Below, piece after piece: positions 12,600-25,575 of a DNA stretch of 64,000 nt. The stretch comes from Pterobdella sp. o SKG-2022 (Eukaryota > Annelida > Clitellata > Hirudinida > Piscicolidae). The DNA is taken from the NCBI GenBank assembly GCA_964035795.1, contig OZ038324.1:2925908-2989907 (forward strand), read 5' to 3'. The translations under genes and the position numbers were made by a program. Position 1 is the first letter of the stretch. Every line of letters begins with the position of its first letter. The notes under the pieces were generated by a model that saw only the letters and a program-made list of their open reading frames with translations, ran no database searches and had not been told where the DNA came from.

Positions 12600-15500
12600 A
12601 TGGATGCCTCTTACAACAACTTGAAACACTCGCCACAAATACCCGAAGGTTTCGACAACCCTTACCCTGTCCTCAACTCCTTCTACGACTCCAACTATGA
12701 TTTTCAATACTCTTCTAATAATATCATCAAGAAAAACTCTCTAATTAAAGAAGGCTTGTTTGCTGAATCGTCTTTTTTCATCCCCAAAAATGAGGTTTAT
12801 GGATATTTTTCCCCTTCTCAGTTTTCCCCCCCTCTCCACAACCCCTACTCTGGGGTTTCATTCAGCCATCAACTAGCCACTGCCAACAATGAAAGCACAA
12901 GCCACCTCAATACAAACATGAGAATGGAGAATAACTTCAGTAATGAAAATTCTCCAAAAACGCACCTTAAACCACTTTCGAATGACCTACGTCATGATGA
13001 TATCACAAGTTTGAAAAACTTGACTAGTTTGGAAAGAAACAAATATTTTGATACGAACGCCGATAATTACTCAAAGTCTGACAAGGATGATGGTTGTTTT
13101 TATGAAAATCAACAAGAAAACAAGAAACCAAATAAATATAAGGGTGAGTAAACTATCATTTTCAAACATGACTTGAACGTCATTTTTATGTTTTAAATAA
13201 ATTTCAAGGTATATTTATTTGAGTTATAGTTGCTGATTGGATTATGGTTTTTGAGAATTAGAAATTTTTCCATTTAACAAGGTCTTAACAGCATTCTAGC
13301 TTACAGCGGTCTACCCGTTTGGCATCTTTGTATCGATAAAGGAGGATTTATAGTTGTATTAACTATCTAACTGATAAAATATAGCAGCGCGTATTCAGAA
13401 GTGAAACAAGAACTTTTTATGAATAAAGATATTCTCGTTGGAACTTTTCAATCTTTTACAAATGAAAAAGTGCTGACGTAAGTGCAAAACAATAACAAAC
13501 CAACTAAATGTGAGTGATGGGGAAAGCCATCAAACGTTCAGCTTCATGGACAGTTCTCTACTCCTCCAAACAGTCGAAGGATAGTGAAGCGAATCTCAAA
13601 CTTTCCTCGAGTACCCCTACAAAACAGACCTGTCTGCCTCAAAAGTCATCAAATCTTATAACAAATTTGTCTTCACCCATCCCATCCAACAACCAATTTG
13701 ATGTGTTTTGTAACAAAACATTCCTTTCTTCCCCAACAAACTCTCCGTACAACTACTGCCACATAGAGCAACCCAGCTTCACTCCACATCAATTAACTAA
13801 CCCATTTCATTTCAATTCTCTTAATTTCACTTCTTTCAATAATTTCCCTAACATCTTTGCTGATTCAAACACTAACTCCGAACTTGCAAACCAAGGCTTT
13901 TCTTTTCAAAATAATTCTTTTTTTTCAGAACAGCAGAAACTCTTGAATCATACAAACGTATCTTTTGCGGGTTATTCTGCTCCCAACCCAGTAGTGTATC
14001 CCAGTGACTCAAGCTTTCTCAAGCACAAACCATCATGTCCTCCCATTGTTTTGAACATGTCTCCAATTCTGTTGCTACCAGAAAATTTTCCTCCTTATCC
14101 TGTTCAACCTCAAATTCCATCACAAATTATACCTCAACACCTCCCCTCTCAGCCCTCGACTCCATCGTTTCCCAAGCAAACGTGCCCTTCAGAAAAGTTT
14201 TTCAGTTCAGATCAAGCACCCACCAGCAACATAAAACAGTTCATCAAATTGGCCAACATGCACGAGGCTCTGTTGCAGACAGGACCCACCCAAGACATGA
14301 GTGGTGAGTTGAAGACTGTCCTAGCCTACCGATACAACCTACAGGAGCAGTTTATCTAAGTCTGATGGCCAAACCCCCATCTTCAAACAAAATGTAAGAG
14401 ATTCCACAAACTTCTAAAAAATGGAACTAAAATGCTCCCGTGTTTTGATATGCCATCGCATGTTTGGGATTTAAACAGTTGAACTCACCTTAAAAGTAAT
14501 AAAGATATAAACTTGTATTTTCAATTGATTTTTTCGAGGTTTTGCACCGCGTGGAAGTGTTAATTATTTTGAAGAGAGAAAAGTGTTTAGCAAAAGTGTT
14601 AAAAACTTGCAAAGAACAATTTCTCTTGGAGTTGTTTTCAAGTTAGTTAAGAGTGGCATTAGAAGGTGTTGAGGTTTATATAGAACAATGTTAAAAAAAT
14701 AAATTAAAATTAAATCTAAACAATCTTTTGGAGTTTGTAAAAATGATAAAAGCATGTTGGAAATTATAAAAGCAGCAGTAAATTAGTTTTAAATAAACTA
14801 CTTAGCAGGAACATCATATAAAACAATATTAAAATAGAAAACAGAATCGGAGAGCAAAACATAAATACAACAAACAAGTACAAACAAACACAAATGAGTG
14901 CTCCTAATGCATTAGGACTCTAAATCATAAGTCTGTTAATCGTTATAACTCTCATTAATTTTAATATCTTCATTATTCTTCCATACACTCTCGAAGTTTC
15001 TTTCAGAAAATATTTTTCATAGCTTGATTAAAATATATGTAAATATTGATTTGTTTTAGATTCTCCAAAAGGTGAGAGTTTTTCAAGTTCATCAGAAATA
15101 ACGTCATCTTCTCCTTTCAATTCTGGGACCTTCTTAAAAAAGTCGAGTCTAGACAAAGTTTTAAAAAAAGCCAATAGTTCGCAAACTTTCAAGTCATCTT
15201 TAGAGAATAAAACACAACCTCCCATAAATGACAATAACACAAAATACAACCTCAAAAACAACACAAGCAACACTACTAAAAACAACAATACAAAGGTGAA
15301 TGGTGAGGCAGTGAACAACAATGTACCAAAAAACACCGCCAACAGCGATGTGAAAAAACATAATGATAATGATAATGATACTAATAATAATAAAAATGAT
15401 AAAAATAACAACAAAAACACTACTATTACAACAACCAACAACAATAATAATGCAAACAACGATAACAAGCAAAAGATAACGTCTTCAACGTTTGTTTCTT

Positions 15501-17171
15501 CCTCCGATGAATTCAGTGGCAAATGTCGCCTGCTTCTGCACAAGACCAAACGGAAACCACGCATTCTCTTCTCTCAAGCTCAAGTAGCCTATTTAGTGCT
15601 TCATTTCATTAATTTTTTTCATATTTTTTATTTTTTTATATATATTTTCTCATGATTCAAGCAATAGTTGCATTAATCCATTTCGAAATAACTTTTATTC
15701 AATGCATTTTTTAAAATTAAATCTTTATTGCATTCTTCGGCCACAAACACGGGAGCATGTCTTAAAATGATTGATTTTATTTGTGTTCAACTAAGAAACT
15801 CTTTGCCTCGACATAGCTTCACAACCCCTCTAAATTGCTCCACCGAGCAAACACAAACGATATTTGCTTTCATTTTCAAGGCACTCTTCAACCACTTGAT
15901 CACTTTAAAAAAGTTTCTTTGAATGCAATAAAAAACACCTTACAACCATCACCGCCAACAATAACCTTCAGTTTGAGAAGGTAAATCTCTTTAGCTAAAC
16001 GTTTGTTTCGTCGTTTCAAACGAGCATCGTTGCAGACTTGGGTGTTTATTTAGTTAAAAAACCATTGAAATTGCTCAAAACCTTTGTTTCATTCCACTAT
16101 TTATTTTATTCAAACTCTGAATAAAAAGCAATCAAAACCACAGGTGTATGAATTAGAAAGGAGGTTCAAGGCACAGAGGTACCTTTCAGCTCCTGAGAGG
16201 GACCAGTTGGCTTCTCTTCTCAAACTCACCGCTCAACAAGTAGGATTTATATTATTTTTTTATGATGTACAAAAAAATAAGCTGAGAAGTAGGGAGAGTA
16301 GTAGGTAAACTGGTCTCACAACACGTTTTTTATGATGAAAAAATTTCAAATATTAAGCTATTATTCAAAAAAAATTTTTATACGAAGATTTTAATGGGGA
16401 ACTAATGGGTGCTAAAGATAACTAGTTTATTGCTGAAATATTGTTAAAAAGTTATTCTCTAAGAGTAAAATTAAACGTGAAAAAATTTTATGAGAAAGTA
16501 AAACTCAAATACTTGAAAAAAATTTAACTTTTTGTTCCGTTTAATGGGGTCTTGTTACAACAGAGAAAACACTTGTAAAAGAAATCTTTCTAACAATTAC
16601 ACACGCCTAGATAGCTTTTTATTGCCGCAAAAAAGAATGATCATTTGGCTCAAAAGTTGAGTCACGCTGCATAATTATCTTAATTGCACAGGTCAAAATT
16701 TGGTTTCAAAACAGAAGATACAAAATGAAACGGCAAACACAAGACAAGAGTCTTGAGCATTTAACAGTTATGCAACCGTCAGAGCATTCTCCTTCTTTCA
16801 CACACCCTTCCAGCCATCCATCCTTCCAACATCCTTCTTTTACTCATCCTTCAATTCATCACCCCTTCTCTCATCCATCATCTCATCCTTTCTCTCATTC
16901 ATCTTCTCTAAGAAGATTGCCTACACCTTTAATATCGCATGAAGACAAGCTTTGTGAGGGCACTATTATAGATAACGATAATTTCTCCAGCAATAACAAC
17001 CTGAACAAAATCCCATCGCCGTTTTGTTCATACCAGTCTTTCAACTTTCAACCACAACAACAACAAATTCAACAAAGTCCCTTCAAACTCAACGATAACT
17101 ACTGCAATAACTACTTACAGCCCTTCAACCCAACACAACCCATAGGTGAATACTTCAACATAAATTGGTGA
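12600..17171 (+). CDS. NK4: NK4/tinman/Nkx2-5-class homeodomain transcription factor, 4 exons
   Basis: Nuclear DNA-binding regulator; the family specifies cardiac and visceral mesoderm in many bilaterians. Exons: 12600-13143, 15060-15583, 16144-16239, 16692-17171; phases agree and give 547 residues. The homeodomain spans about residues 345-404. [32 protein letters not shown] and [14 protein letters not shown] are nearly those of NKX2-3/2-5/tinman, including KPR, the [10 protein letters not shown] helix and Tyr54 typical of NK2-class proteins. Introns fall after homeodomain residues 12 and 44, so exon 3 encodes exactly residues 13-44. The N-terminal half is Asn/Ser/Lys-rich with an Asn-repeat region (15360-15475). 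The C-terminus has a His-Pro-Ser repeat and Gln-rich stretch. I see neither the N-terminal TN repressor motif nor the NK2-specific domain. AATAAA lies at 17651-17656. Confidence 0.92.
13517..14359 (+). CDS. ORF inside NK4 intron 1, Ser/Pro/Asn-rich, unrecognised
   Basis: A 280-codon intact ORF starting [17 protein letters not shown] lies wholly within the first NK4 intron on the same strand. Composition is protein-like, not simple repeat: Ser/Pro/Asn/Phe-rich with NPF-like and [10 protein letters not shown] segments, and a less biased C-terminus ([18 protein letters not shown], then [18 protein letters not shown]). AATAAA occurs at 14498-14503, 139 bp past the stop, as expected for a nested gene with its own 3' end. 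The only upstream coding hint is a short ORF from 13419 with a strong donor (GTAAGT) whose phase does not fit. It could be a nested gene, an alternatively spliced terminal exon, or a retrocopy. Function unknown. Confidence 0.5.
   Translation: MGKAIKRSASWTVLYSSKQSKDSEANLKLSSSTPTKQTCLPQKSSNLITNLSSPIPSNNQFDVFCNKTFLSSPTNSPYNYCHIEQPSFTPHQLTNPFHFNSLNFTSFNNFPNIFADSNTNSELANQGFSFQNNSFFSEQQKLLNHTNVSFAGYSAPNPVVYPSDSSFLKHKPSCPPIVLNMSPILLLPENFPPYPVQPQIPSQIIPQHLPSQPSTPSFPKQTCPSEKFFSSDQAPTSNIKQFIKLANMHEALLQTGPTQDMSGELKTVLAYRYNLQEQFI
14360..15059 (+). other. Rest of NK4 intron 1
   Basis: Non-coding by eye apart from the AATAAA at 14498-14503 and the acceptor TTTTAG at 15054-15059. Confidence 0.5.
16790..16910 (+). 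repeat. His-Pro-Ser coding repeat in NK4 C-terminal exon
   Basis: Cytosine/thymine-rich DNA with recurring CATCC/CATCA units encodes runs such as [13 protein letters not shown] and [13 protein letters not shown]. The unit resembles the CATC microsatellite at 59.5 kb, suggesting origin by tetranucleotide slippage. Confidence 0.7.
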
Positions 17172-18996
17172 TGAACACAACGCACAAGGAATATTTTAAG
17201 CATAAACAATTGCAAGTACTCACATAACAAATAGTGTTGCTAACAAATTACTCCACGCTAACTGGAAAATTTTATAGGCAAAAAGGAAAACTACAATTTA
17301 TTGCAAGCCTAACGCTTTCATCATTTTATAGTTCTACAGTGTTGCCATTTATTTTTTTTTGCTTTTTGTAACGTTTGATGTTGATATTATTCTTGTTATT
17401 GTTGCTAGTATCACAAAACATCGTTTTAATCTTGCAAGCAACCTTTATCTCTCATGATTGACTACCTTCTCCACATACAAATACTCAAATATTTAAGAAT
17501 AGTCTCAAATGCATTCTACAAAATTGATTTAAAAATTTATGGTTTCCTTTATACAAATCTCACTCCTAACATAAACTTGCTTCCTATAAATATATATATA
17601 ACACCGTTGTGTAAACAACTATTAGGTCTCGGAACTTTAAGCATGCTTTAAATAAACTGTTAAAATCTTCTTAATTAACCGTGTATAGGTATTTCACTTT
17701 TCATATTAATTCATAAAATATGCTAGAAAGATTATTTTGAATTATCTTTAGTGGCTACAAAGCTTTTGAAGATTATTTAAATAAGCTTGTCAACGATCTT
17801 GACTGATATTTAATTTTTTTGCAATTATATTTTTGATAATTTTGACACCAAATTCATGCTAGTCTTCTATTTTCATTGTATTAAACTCGTTACATTAACC
17901 CTCATTTCCAATTTGAAAACTTCGAAAATTCTCGATGGTATATTGACAAAATTAATGCTCCAATCAAACACCAGCATGAAGGAACGAAAAAAAAATCGCT
18001 GAATTAAGCAAAACCAGCCTTATGTTTGTTGAAGAAATATTAATTACGAGTCACGACCAAACAAGTCTGACGGGTCTCACTTAATTATGGAAATGTTGGC
18101 TGTTTTGATGAACTTATTAATCTCGTTTTTTGTTTTTTTTAATGATTTTTTTTTAAATTGCGAAAAATTAGGAAAATATTCTTGATAATAAGGTGCGTTC
18201 TTTCAAGGATTGAAAGCGATAGAAGGATGAGATAGTTTGAGGAGCAGGTGAGACAATGAACAGATCTCGTGTTTGAAATTGATGTCTATCAGTCAGAACC
18301 ATCCGCTATTTTATCACTCAATTTATTGGTTGTTGTTTATTTTTATCTCCTTTCAAGCCAACAACGAAAAAAATTTAGCTACTTGGAGTGATTTAAGTTT
18401 ACTTAGATGAGAGAAGTTTGTTCTATATTTGTCTTCATGCTTAATTAGGCAAAGTTATGAAGAGCATAAATTAAATATCAATACAGGGTCAATTGATAGT
18501 AGTATAGAATTTAAACATTACACAGAGTTGTGTAATTAATAGGCGCGTGTGTTGGCCGTTTTTGACACGAGTTCAGTATACATACAAATACATACAGCTG
18601 GTCTGGTTAACTAAGGCTTCTATGACGTATTTATATAAGTGTCTGGATGTCATATGGTCAGTTCAATTTAATTTGGGCATTCGTCATTTCAATCGTATCT
18701 ACGTAGCTCGTGCTCTAATAATAACAATCAATTGGTGGGGTTGGCATTTATTTTATCGCTTTTGAATGTGTTTATGTTACTTATATCATTATTTTTTTAT
18801 AAGTTGAAATGAGTTTCCCAAAGTTGAATACGTTCATGAAGTGTTTTGAATGCAGCAGCGAGCATCGCAATGTCAACACCATATGAAGTCATGTTTGAAG
18901 GACAAACAATCAACATTTCTAACGTCAAGCAGTTAATTTATTTCAAAGTTTTTATAAATTATAATTCTTAAGTTTAAAATGTTACTAGATGATGTC
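17172..18996. other. Intergenic between convergent NK4 and SLC7 genes
   Basis: The 3' ends of the two genes face each other here. NK4's likely poly(A) signal is at 17651-17656. No further coding exon recognised. Confidence 0.5.
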
Positions 18997-21900
18997 TTAA
19001 TCTTCTGATTGCTCTGGCACGAAGATTTGCATGAAGCATTGCAAGGCCACTGTTACTTTGTCTGAAGGTTGTGGTTTTTCATTTTATGCTGGTTGGTTGG
19101 ATGGTTCGTTGGTTTGTTGGTAAATTAGTTATGGTTCAAAACCAGGGTTTTTTTTGCTTAAATGAGCCAAACTTATATTTCTTCGAACATTTGTTCAAGA
19201 GTTTTGCGGTCGGTTTTGTAAACTTTGTTTAGAAATAGAAAGATTTAATCTATAGAATGTTTGAAATTTCACGTAAACATTTAGAAACATGGAAATTACT
19301 AACCAATTCCGGGAAGTTTTTTGTGGAAGAAAACGAAGGGGAAATACAGGATGTAGCCTACGACGATGAAGAGCAACACAAAGAAGTAACCAAGCTTGTG
19401 TTGTTTGGTTTAAAAGTAAATGCCAGATTTCAATTATACGAGTTAAATTAATAATAAACTAATGAATTCTATAACTAAAATTTTTCTTTTGTCTCATCCC
19501 GTTATAGAAAAACCTTTAGTTTAATTAAGTTACGAATGATGAGAGTTGAACAGATGTGTAGCATAATCACTTGTGGTTGAGTGACAAGAGGAATGAAGAC
19601 CAAGAAGGCAGAGAAAATGAAGGAAAAGGCGGGAATGATGATTGGAATCTGAAGAATTGTCTTGATGTCTAAAAACTTTTAAAACTTAGTTGCTATTAGT
19701 TACATGGAACTAGTTATTAATTGTTTAGTTGTTAAACCCGTTTATAATTATTTATATTTGGCTTTTATAAAAGTTTTATTAACGCAGTTTAAAAACTGTT
19801 TAAAACTAAATTTTATTTTAGAATTCAGTTTTTTAAGAAGTTATCTTCAATCTGCTACAAGAGCAGTCATTTTTCATTTGAGCATAAGTATAATTTCACA
19901 CAGATACAGTGATATCATATAGGTCTATTAAAACAACTTGAATATAACCTTAATAGGCCTCTCAACATCTTTGTATTCTTTTTTGAATCTTAACAGCATG
20001 ACTCCGAGGAAGTTGAGAGCATAAAAAATCCATAAAGTGAAAGAGAGGAAGTCTATCATGGCTGATACATTACTCAAAAAGATGAACACTAGAGCCAATA
20101 ACTCCTGAGAGAGATGGAGGAGTTTGTTATTAATAATTTGTTTGGTTTTTGATAATTACTTGCAACTTGGAAAAAAAATTTTGAAATTGTTCAAACATAA
20201 ATAAAAATAATTTAACTATTAATAAAATAATTTAATATTTAATAAAAAACAAAAAACCTCAAATGAATAAAAAATGTAGTGAAAAGTAAATGTTTTATTG
20301 TATTCAAAAAGTACGAAGCTTTTTTAACAAATCCTCAAATAAATCACAAAAAAGTGAACAGCACAACAAAGACTGACAATGATAAGGAAGGCAGGCACAG
20401 GAGAGAACTTATGCACATGCACCATTCCAAGAACCGCAGGTAGATGGTCGTTCCTGGCTGCTGCGTACATCAACCTGTCGAGTATTTGTGTGGAGTTTGA
20501 TGTCTTTAGAAGTTTTTAAGTGTTTTTTAAAAATAAAAAATGAAGTTTTTGTTTCATGAAATTTTGAAGTCAATTTTGAAAGTTTTTATTGAAGAATTAA
20601 GCTGAAAAACATTTCAAAAAACTTCATGTATCATTTCAACAAACATGAACCCAACATGTAACAAAACTCAAACACTACTAAAAGTCTGCTGAAAACTAAA
20701 CGTTAAAACACCAAGACCCACCTTCCTCCGGAGAAAAGAGACCCATTGGCAGCTCCAAAACAGGAGAGGGCCACAAAGATGGGGATAAGCCATGCTGCGT
20801 TGGGCATCGCTGTATGGGCCCATGTCTGAGGGGTGGATTTGTGCTTGCTTTTTGGTATGTTTGGTTGAGTGTGTCATGAAGCTTATTCCCAAGCTGGTCA
20901 TTCCATTGGACGATCCACTATTTCTTATTTAGTTTTTTATGAGATTGATTTGAAATTTTTTAATCTTATGAAAGCTTATAAAAAATTAAATGCTATGCAA
21001 TCACAAATCATTCATCTATTTTGTAACTCAACCTCTTTAAAAGTTATTATTTTCTTCACAGCTCCAACAACAACATTGATACGACAAAAAAAATAAAATT
21101 TATAACAAATGACCAGTGCTACAGCCGGAGAATCGATCATTTCTTGGATGGTCATCACGGTGAAGTAGGATACGTTAGTGAGGGCGTATATAATCACTGT
21201 TATGGGCACACCGATGCAGATGGACAGCGGGAGGTTTCTGCAAGAAATGTTTCATCATGAAGAATGAGGCATCATTTCAAGTAGTTGGTGTACATTGTGT
21301 TGTAAATACTGAGAAAATGGTGTTTTTGAAAGATTGTTATAAGTTGAAATATTTTTTGTATATTATGTTGTAGATGTGTAAGTTAGAATGGTACAAAAAG
21401 TATGCTTATGAGAAAACCAAACAGCTCATTATCCATTCACCCTTCTCTCCAGTAACTGGACTTTTTCCATTGATTCAATTATAGCAAAATAGATACAAAT
21501 TTTATTTTGTCGAAATAATTAACGGCATTAAAAATGAATTCGAATACAAAACAAAGTGTAACTTGGCAGGGTTGATGATTTCCTCAGTCATGAAGTTTGC
21601 TGTGTTCCTGTCGAAGTTAAGGATACATCTTGTTAGACATTTAAAATCAGGCCATTTTTTATTATGTTTCAGTTAGTTGCTGTATTTATTGAGAGAGTTT
21701 TAAAAAATTTTAAATAATTCAGATATTTAGTTTATTTTTTTTTGTTAATTAAATAGACTTTGAAGTTGAAATTAAAGAAAATTTGTAGCAAATTCCAATG
21801 TAAACCCTTAACATTAATTGATAAAACATCGAAAACAAACAAATATTATCTTAAGCACAACTCAAAAAAATAGAAGAACCTTAGTTTGAGATTAAAAAAT

Positions 21901-24490
21901 ACATATTGTCAAACAGATAGCATAATCTTGTTGCGATAAAATTTACTTCATTTTCAAAACAAAATTTTTTGTTCTGAGTATCTCCAACTTCATAACTTCT
22001 TCTTCATTACTCTCTTGATTGATGTTTCTTGATAAAGTTAAACTTATTGGAAATACTAACTGAAAATTTAAATTATCAAAATAGTTTAAGCTATTAAAGT
22101 TCAAATATCGAGTTTTTTAAAAGTTCCAGACAACCCTTGTGAGGCTTATGTTTTAAAAAAGACATTTCTTTGTACGCCATAACTTTTTAATCTTTGAAAT
22201 ACCTCATTTCTAGTATAAATAATATTGATATTATTTTATGGATTTCTATGTTTTACTTAGATAAAAAGAACTCTTGTACCACTCACCAGCCATCGTACGC
22301 AAACATTCCGCTATAAAGGCCTGTGAATAGGAGTCCTATGTCCTGATTGGTGCCTTCAAAACCCGTTGCTAATATTTCAGTGTGTCCTTGGGCGTGTTGA
22401 GATGTGGGTGGTTATTTTATTTGTATAACTGAGCTCATTTATTCGAATAAATTTAAATGGAATGGATTTTGGGGACATGCAAGATGAAAAAAGTATATAT
22501 AAATTTTTATATGAAATTTGCTTTTATTGCATAAATTTTTTTTTTCACATTTATATAACCAAAACTTGAGCTAGTAAACATTCTAAAATTCAATAGAAAC
22601 ATAAAATATATATATTTAAAATAGACAAAAATCGACTGTTACCTTGGAAAAGCCTCACAATTCCTCCAATAATGATCACCAGCAAAGAGAAGACTTTAGC
22701 GAAAGTGAAGAAAATTTGAATTTTGTTTGCCAAAACAATACTGTAAGAGTTGATCGCTATAAGCGTAACTGTGGGTAATTTAGTAAATGCTTATTAAATC
22801 GAAGATTTTTTAGTTAAAAATACTTTTTTTATGCTATCATGCAACTTATGTATTTATTATTTATAAAATAAAAAAAAAATTCTATAATAATATTGATAAT
22901 AATGTTTAAGATAATAAAATATAACAAAAAAAATTCAATTTATTAAATTTAGTAATATTATATGAAATAGCAAAATATTCCTAAAATATCCTATTTCAAC
23001 AAAGCAATCCGTCATTTAAGATTTCTCTCACCCAACTACCCATGCCACCTCTATCTTCATCGGTAATAAATTAATAATTTAATCTTCAAATTATACAAAA
23101 TACAAAACCACCAGGCTTCTTCTTATATTGGTCTTATTTTCACAACAATCAGACTAAACAAAAACAGAAAAAGCTGAACAACATTTAGAGATTAATTCTT
23201 AATATACTTCCAAATTCCATATATAATTCCAAATATTCTTGGCTGTACTTCAAGTGAGCAAGCCTCAATACTAACTTAAAACAGCCAGAGCAAGCAGCTG
23301 GTTCATGATTTTTGGCGCGTCTCCACAACCATCTCCAAACACAGCAGTGAGCACATATTGAGCAAACGTCAATGAAAACGTGGCTTGAGCTCCAGGCTTC
23401 AACACAAAGTTGTAAATCCACGAAAACTGGAAGGAAACTAATGGACCAAACGCCTGAAAAATTTTTTGAGTTAGTAATCAACATTTGATAAGAATAATCT
23501 TAAAACTAGTATTTAATGTGTAATAAGAATTTTTTTCAACTCAATATTGAATATGCAATATAAATAATCTTTGAATTTTCATTGAATATATGATAGAAAT
23601 AAGCTGTGACTTCATGCAGGTAGATGTAATCGGCTCCAGACTTCTTAACGATCGTGCCAAGTTCTGCGTAGCACAATGCTCCTGAAGAAGCAATCGAAAA
23701 GTTGAACCATCGGTCAGCACCAATTATAAAATAGAATCTCATTTAGAATTAAATTATAAAATGTAAAAAGTAGACTAAAATTACTGTCTAATGTCTACGA
23801 ACAATTAACGCAAAACAAGAGGATGAAAAAAGTCTTAAAGTACGAAACCGAATAGAGAGATGATTCCACAGATGATCCAGTTTAGAAGGGTCACTGCAAT
23901 GCTGCCACTATTCAGAGCAACTCCTTTCGGTGATACGAAAATGCCCGAGCCTTGGAGGTTAAGGAACAAAAAAGCTTCATTCTTTTGGGTATAATTCTAA
24001 CATATTTATATTATGAATTAAATTTTACCGTCTTTATATGGTTTTGCATCTTGAAATTTAAAAATGTAGTGTATACACGTTAAAAATGTATTTTGAGTGA
24101 AGAATTATATAAAATGTGCCATCATTTAAAATATTAAATCAACAAAAATTCTGTTATTATTTTATTAACCAGAAAAATTCATGATACTTAACAATGAAAT
24201 AAATGAACCAATAATAATCATTTCAAAAACAATCTTCACCGATAATGGTTCCAACAATGAAAGAAATGCCTCCAATGAGACCAATTGTTCGAGGGATTTC
24301 ATTGCTTGTGGGTTCAATATGAGGGCTGTCTTCTGTGTCACTCAGCTTATCTTTCCCTTCTGCAGCTGTTTATGACAAAAAAAATTGAAACAATTACAAT
24401 GGTTTAATTAAAAATGATCAATGGTTTTTAAAATATTATAATGGTGAAGTATGGGAGAGTAGTTATGTGCCACAGAGTACCTTTCGACAT
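18997..24490 (-). CDS. SLC7 light-chain (LAT-type) amino acid transporter, 15 exons
   Basis: Twelve-helix amino-acid exchanger of the APC superfamily. Exons read as 24490-24481, 24365-24240, 23950-23849, 23681-23611, 23453-23276, 22768-22643, 22386-22287, 21607-21563, 21237-21114, 20825-20722, 20474-20348, 20104-19949, 19648-19571, one near 19406-19310, and a last exon ending at 18997. Phases agree throughout and give 500 residues. The first exon is only ten bases (Met-Ser-Lys plus one base). Signatures: RTIGLIGGISFIVGTIIG then SGIFVSPKGV (helix 1), GALCYAELGTIV with SGADYIYLHEAFGP, WNTANFMTEEI and INPAKNLPLSI, NGSLFSGGRLMYAAAR. The Cys in FGDGCGDAP between helices 3 and 4 matches the conserved Cys that joins light chains to an SLC3 heavy chain, so a heteromeric transporter is likely. 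Substrate class (LAT or y+LAT) is not resolved. The start faces the bark gene start about 1.1 kb away. Confidence 0.92.
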
Positions 24491-25575
24491 TTTGTAGAAG
24501 GATATGGGGAAGAAAAGTTGAAAAAATAAAGAATCTAAGAATTGTTTGTGAAGGGTTTAAATACACAACAAACTGTATACAAATAAAAACTTATCTGGAT
24601 TCCTTATCAGTTTAGAGAGCGCATGCTTATTGATTATCAACATATATATTAGATATTTCTGATAATTTCCATTTGGTTCTTTTTATGATTGAAGAACAAA
24701 TTAGATATAGACTGTGAAAAATTTCATATTTCGTACGGAAAATATTCCAAAAAATTTTTCAAAGAATTAAAAACGTAACAAAAAAATTTTTTATAAATAA
24801 ATATATATATATACACTAATTTATAGCTTAATAAGTTTAAAGAAGTTCCAAGCAGCAAAAAGCTGTTTTAAATTGGACCAATCATAGGCTTTGAAAAATG
24901 TTAGTTTTTTTTTTCTTGAAAATATTCATGTATCATAATGTTTAATTATTCACGGATTGTACAAAATGCTTTGTTAGTTGATAAATGTTAGTTTTTTTTA
25001 TAAAACTTCTAAAAATGATTGTTTCAGTATTTTCACAATTTTTTGGAGTTCTATGATTGGTTCATAAACTAGCCTAAAGCTATTCAATACTTTTTGCGTG
25101 ATCGCGAAGTGCCTGTAAATAAGTTATGCTGTAAACCATGAATAAATTTCACGACAAATTGTTCATTATGAAAAATTAATTCATTTCATAAAATTCAAAG
25201 TTTTGAGATCAAGAAAAAACAAATTTTGAGAAAAGCAATCTTATAAATACGGGAACAAAGATAAACTTCTTTTTGAAACTTGGTCTGTAAAAGTTTCTAT
25301 TTGAAACTTAAATATATTATTCAACCATTTTTAGGTATTTTTATGATTTTTATTTTTTATTAAAATTTTATTCTGACATTCAATTGAAATTTAATATATT
25401 ACATTGACTCATTGCTTTTGAAATTAAATTAAGCGCTCCAAGCTTTAAACTACAGGTAAATGCATGCGGGATTAACTTTTAACCAAATTTTTTGAAAATG
25501 AACAAGCCAAAACATTAATAATAATCAAAAATTCAAAATAAACTAAAATATTTCATTTTTTATGATAATACTAAT
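24491..25575. promoter_or_regulatory. Divergent intergenic region between SLC7 and bark genes
   Basis: About 1.1 kb of AT-rich DNA between two opposed start codons. It must contain the 5' ends of both genes. No specific element was recognised. Confidence 0.4.

Noticed and set aside
13419..13477. Short ORF with strong donor before the nested ORF
   Set aside because: Joining it to the nested ORF breaks the reading frame, and the intervening 38 bases are too short for an intron.
15028..15564. 178-codon minus-strand ORF rich in Leu and Val opposite NK4 exon 2
   Set aside because: Antisense of the Asn/Lys-repeat coding exon; the plus strand carries the homeodomain start in phase.
19257..19451. 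Plus-strand ORF with methionine start and acidic stretch
   Set aside because: It overlaps antisense a phase-consistent SLC7 exon encoding the last membrane helices.
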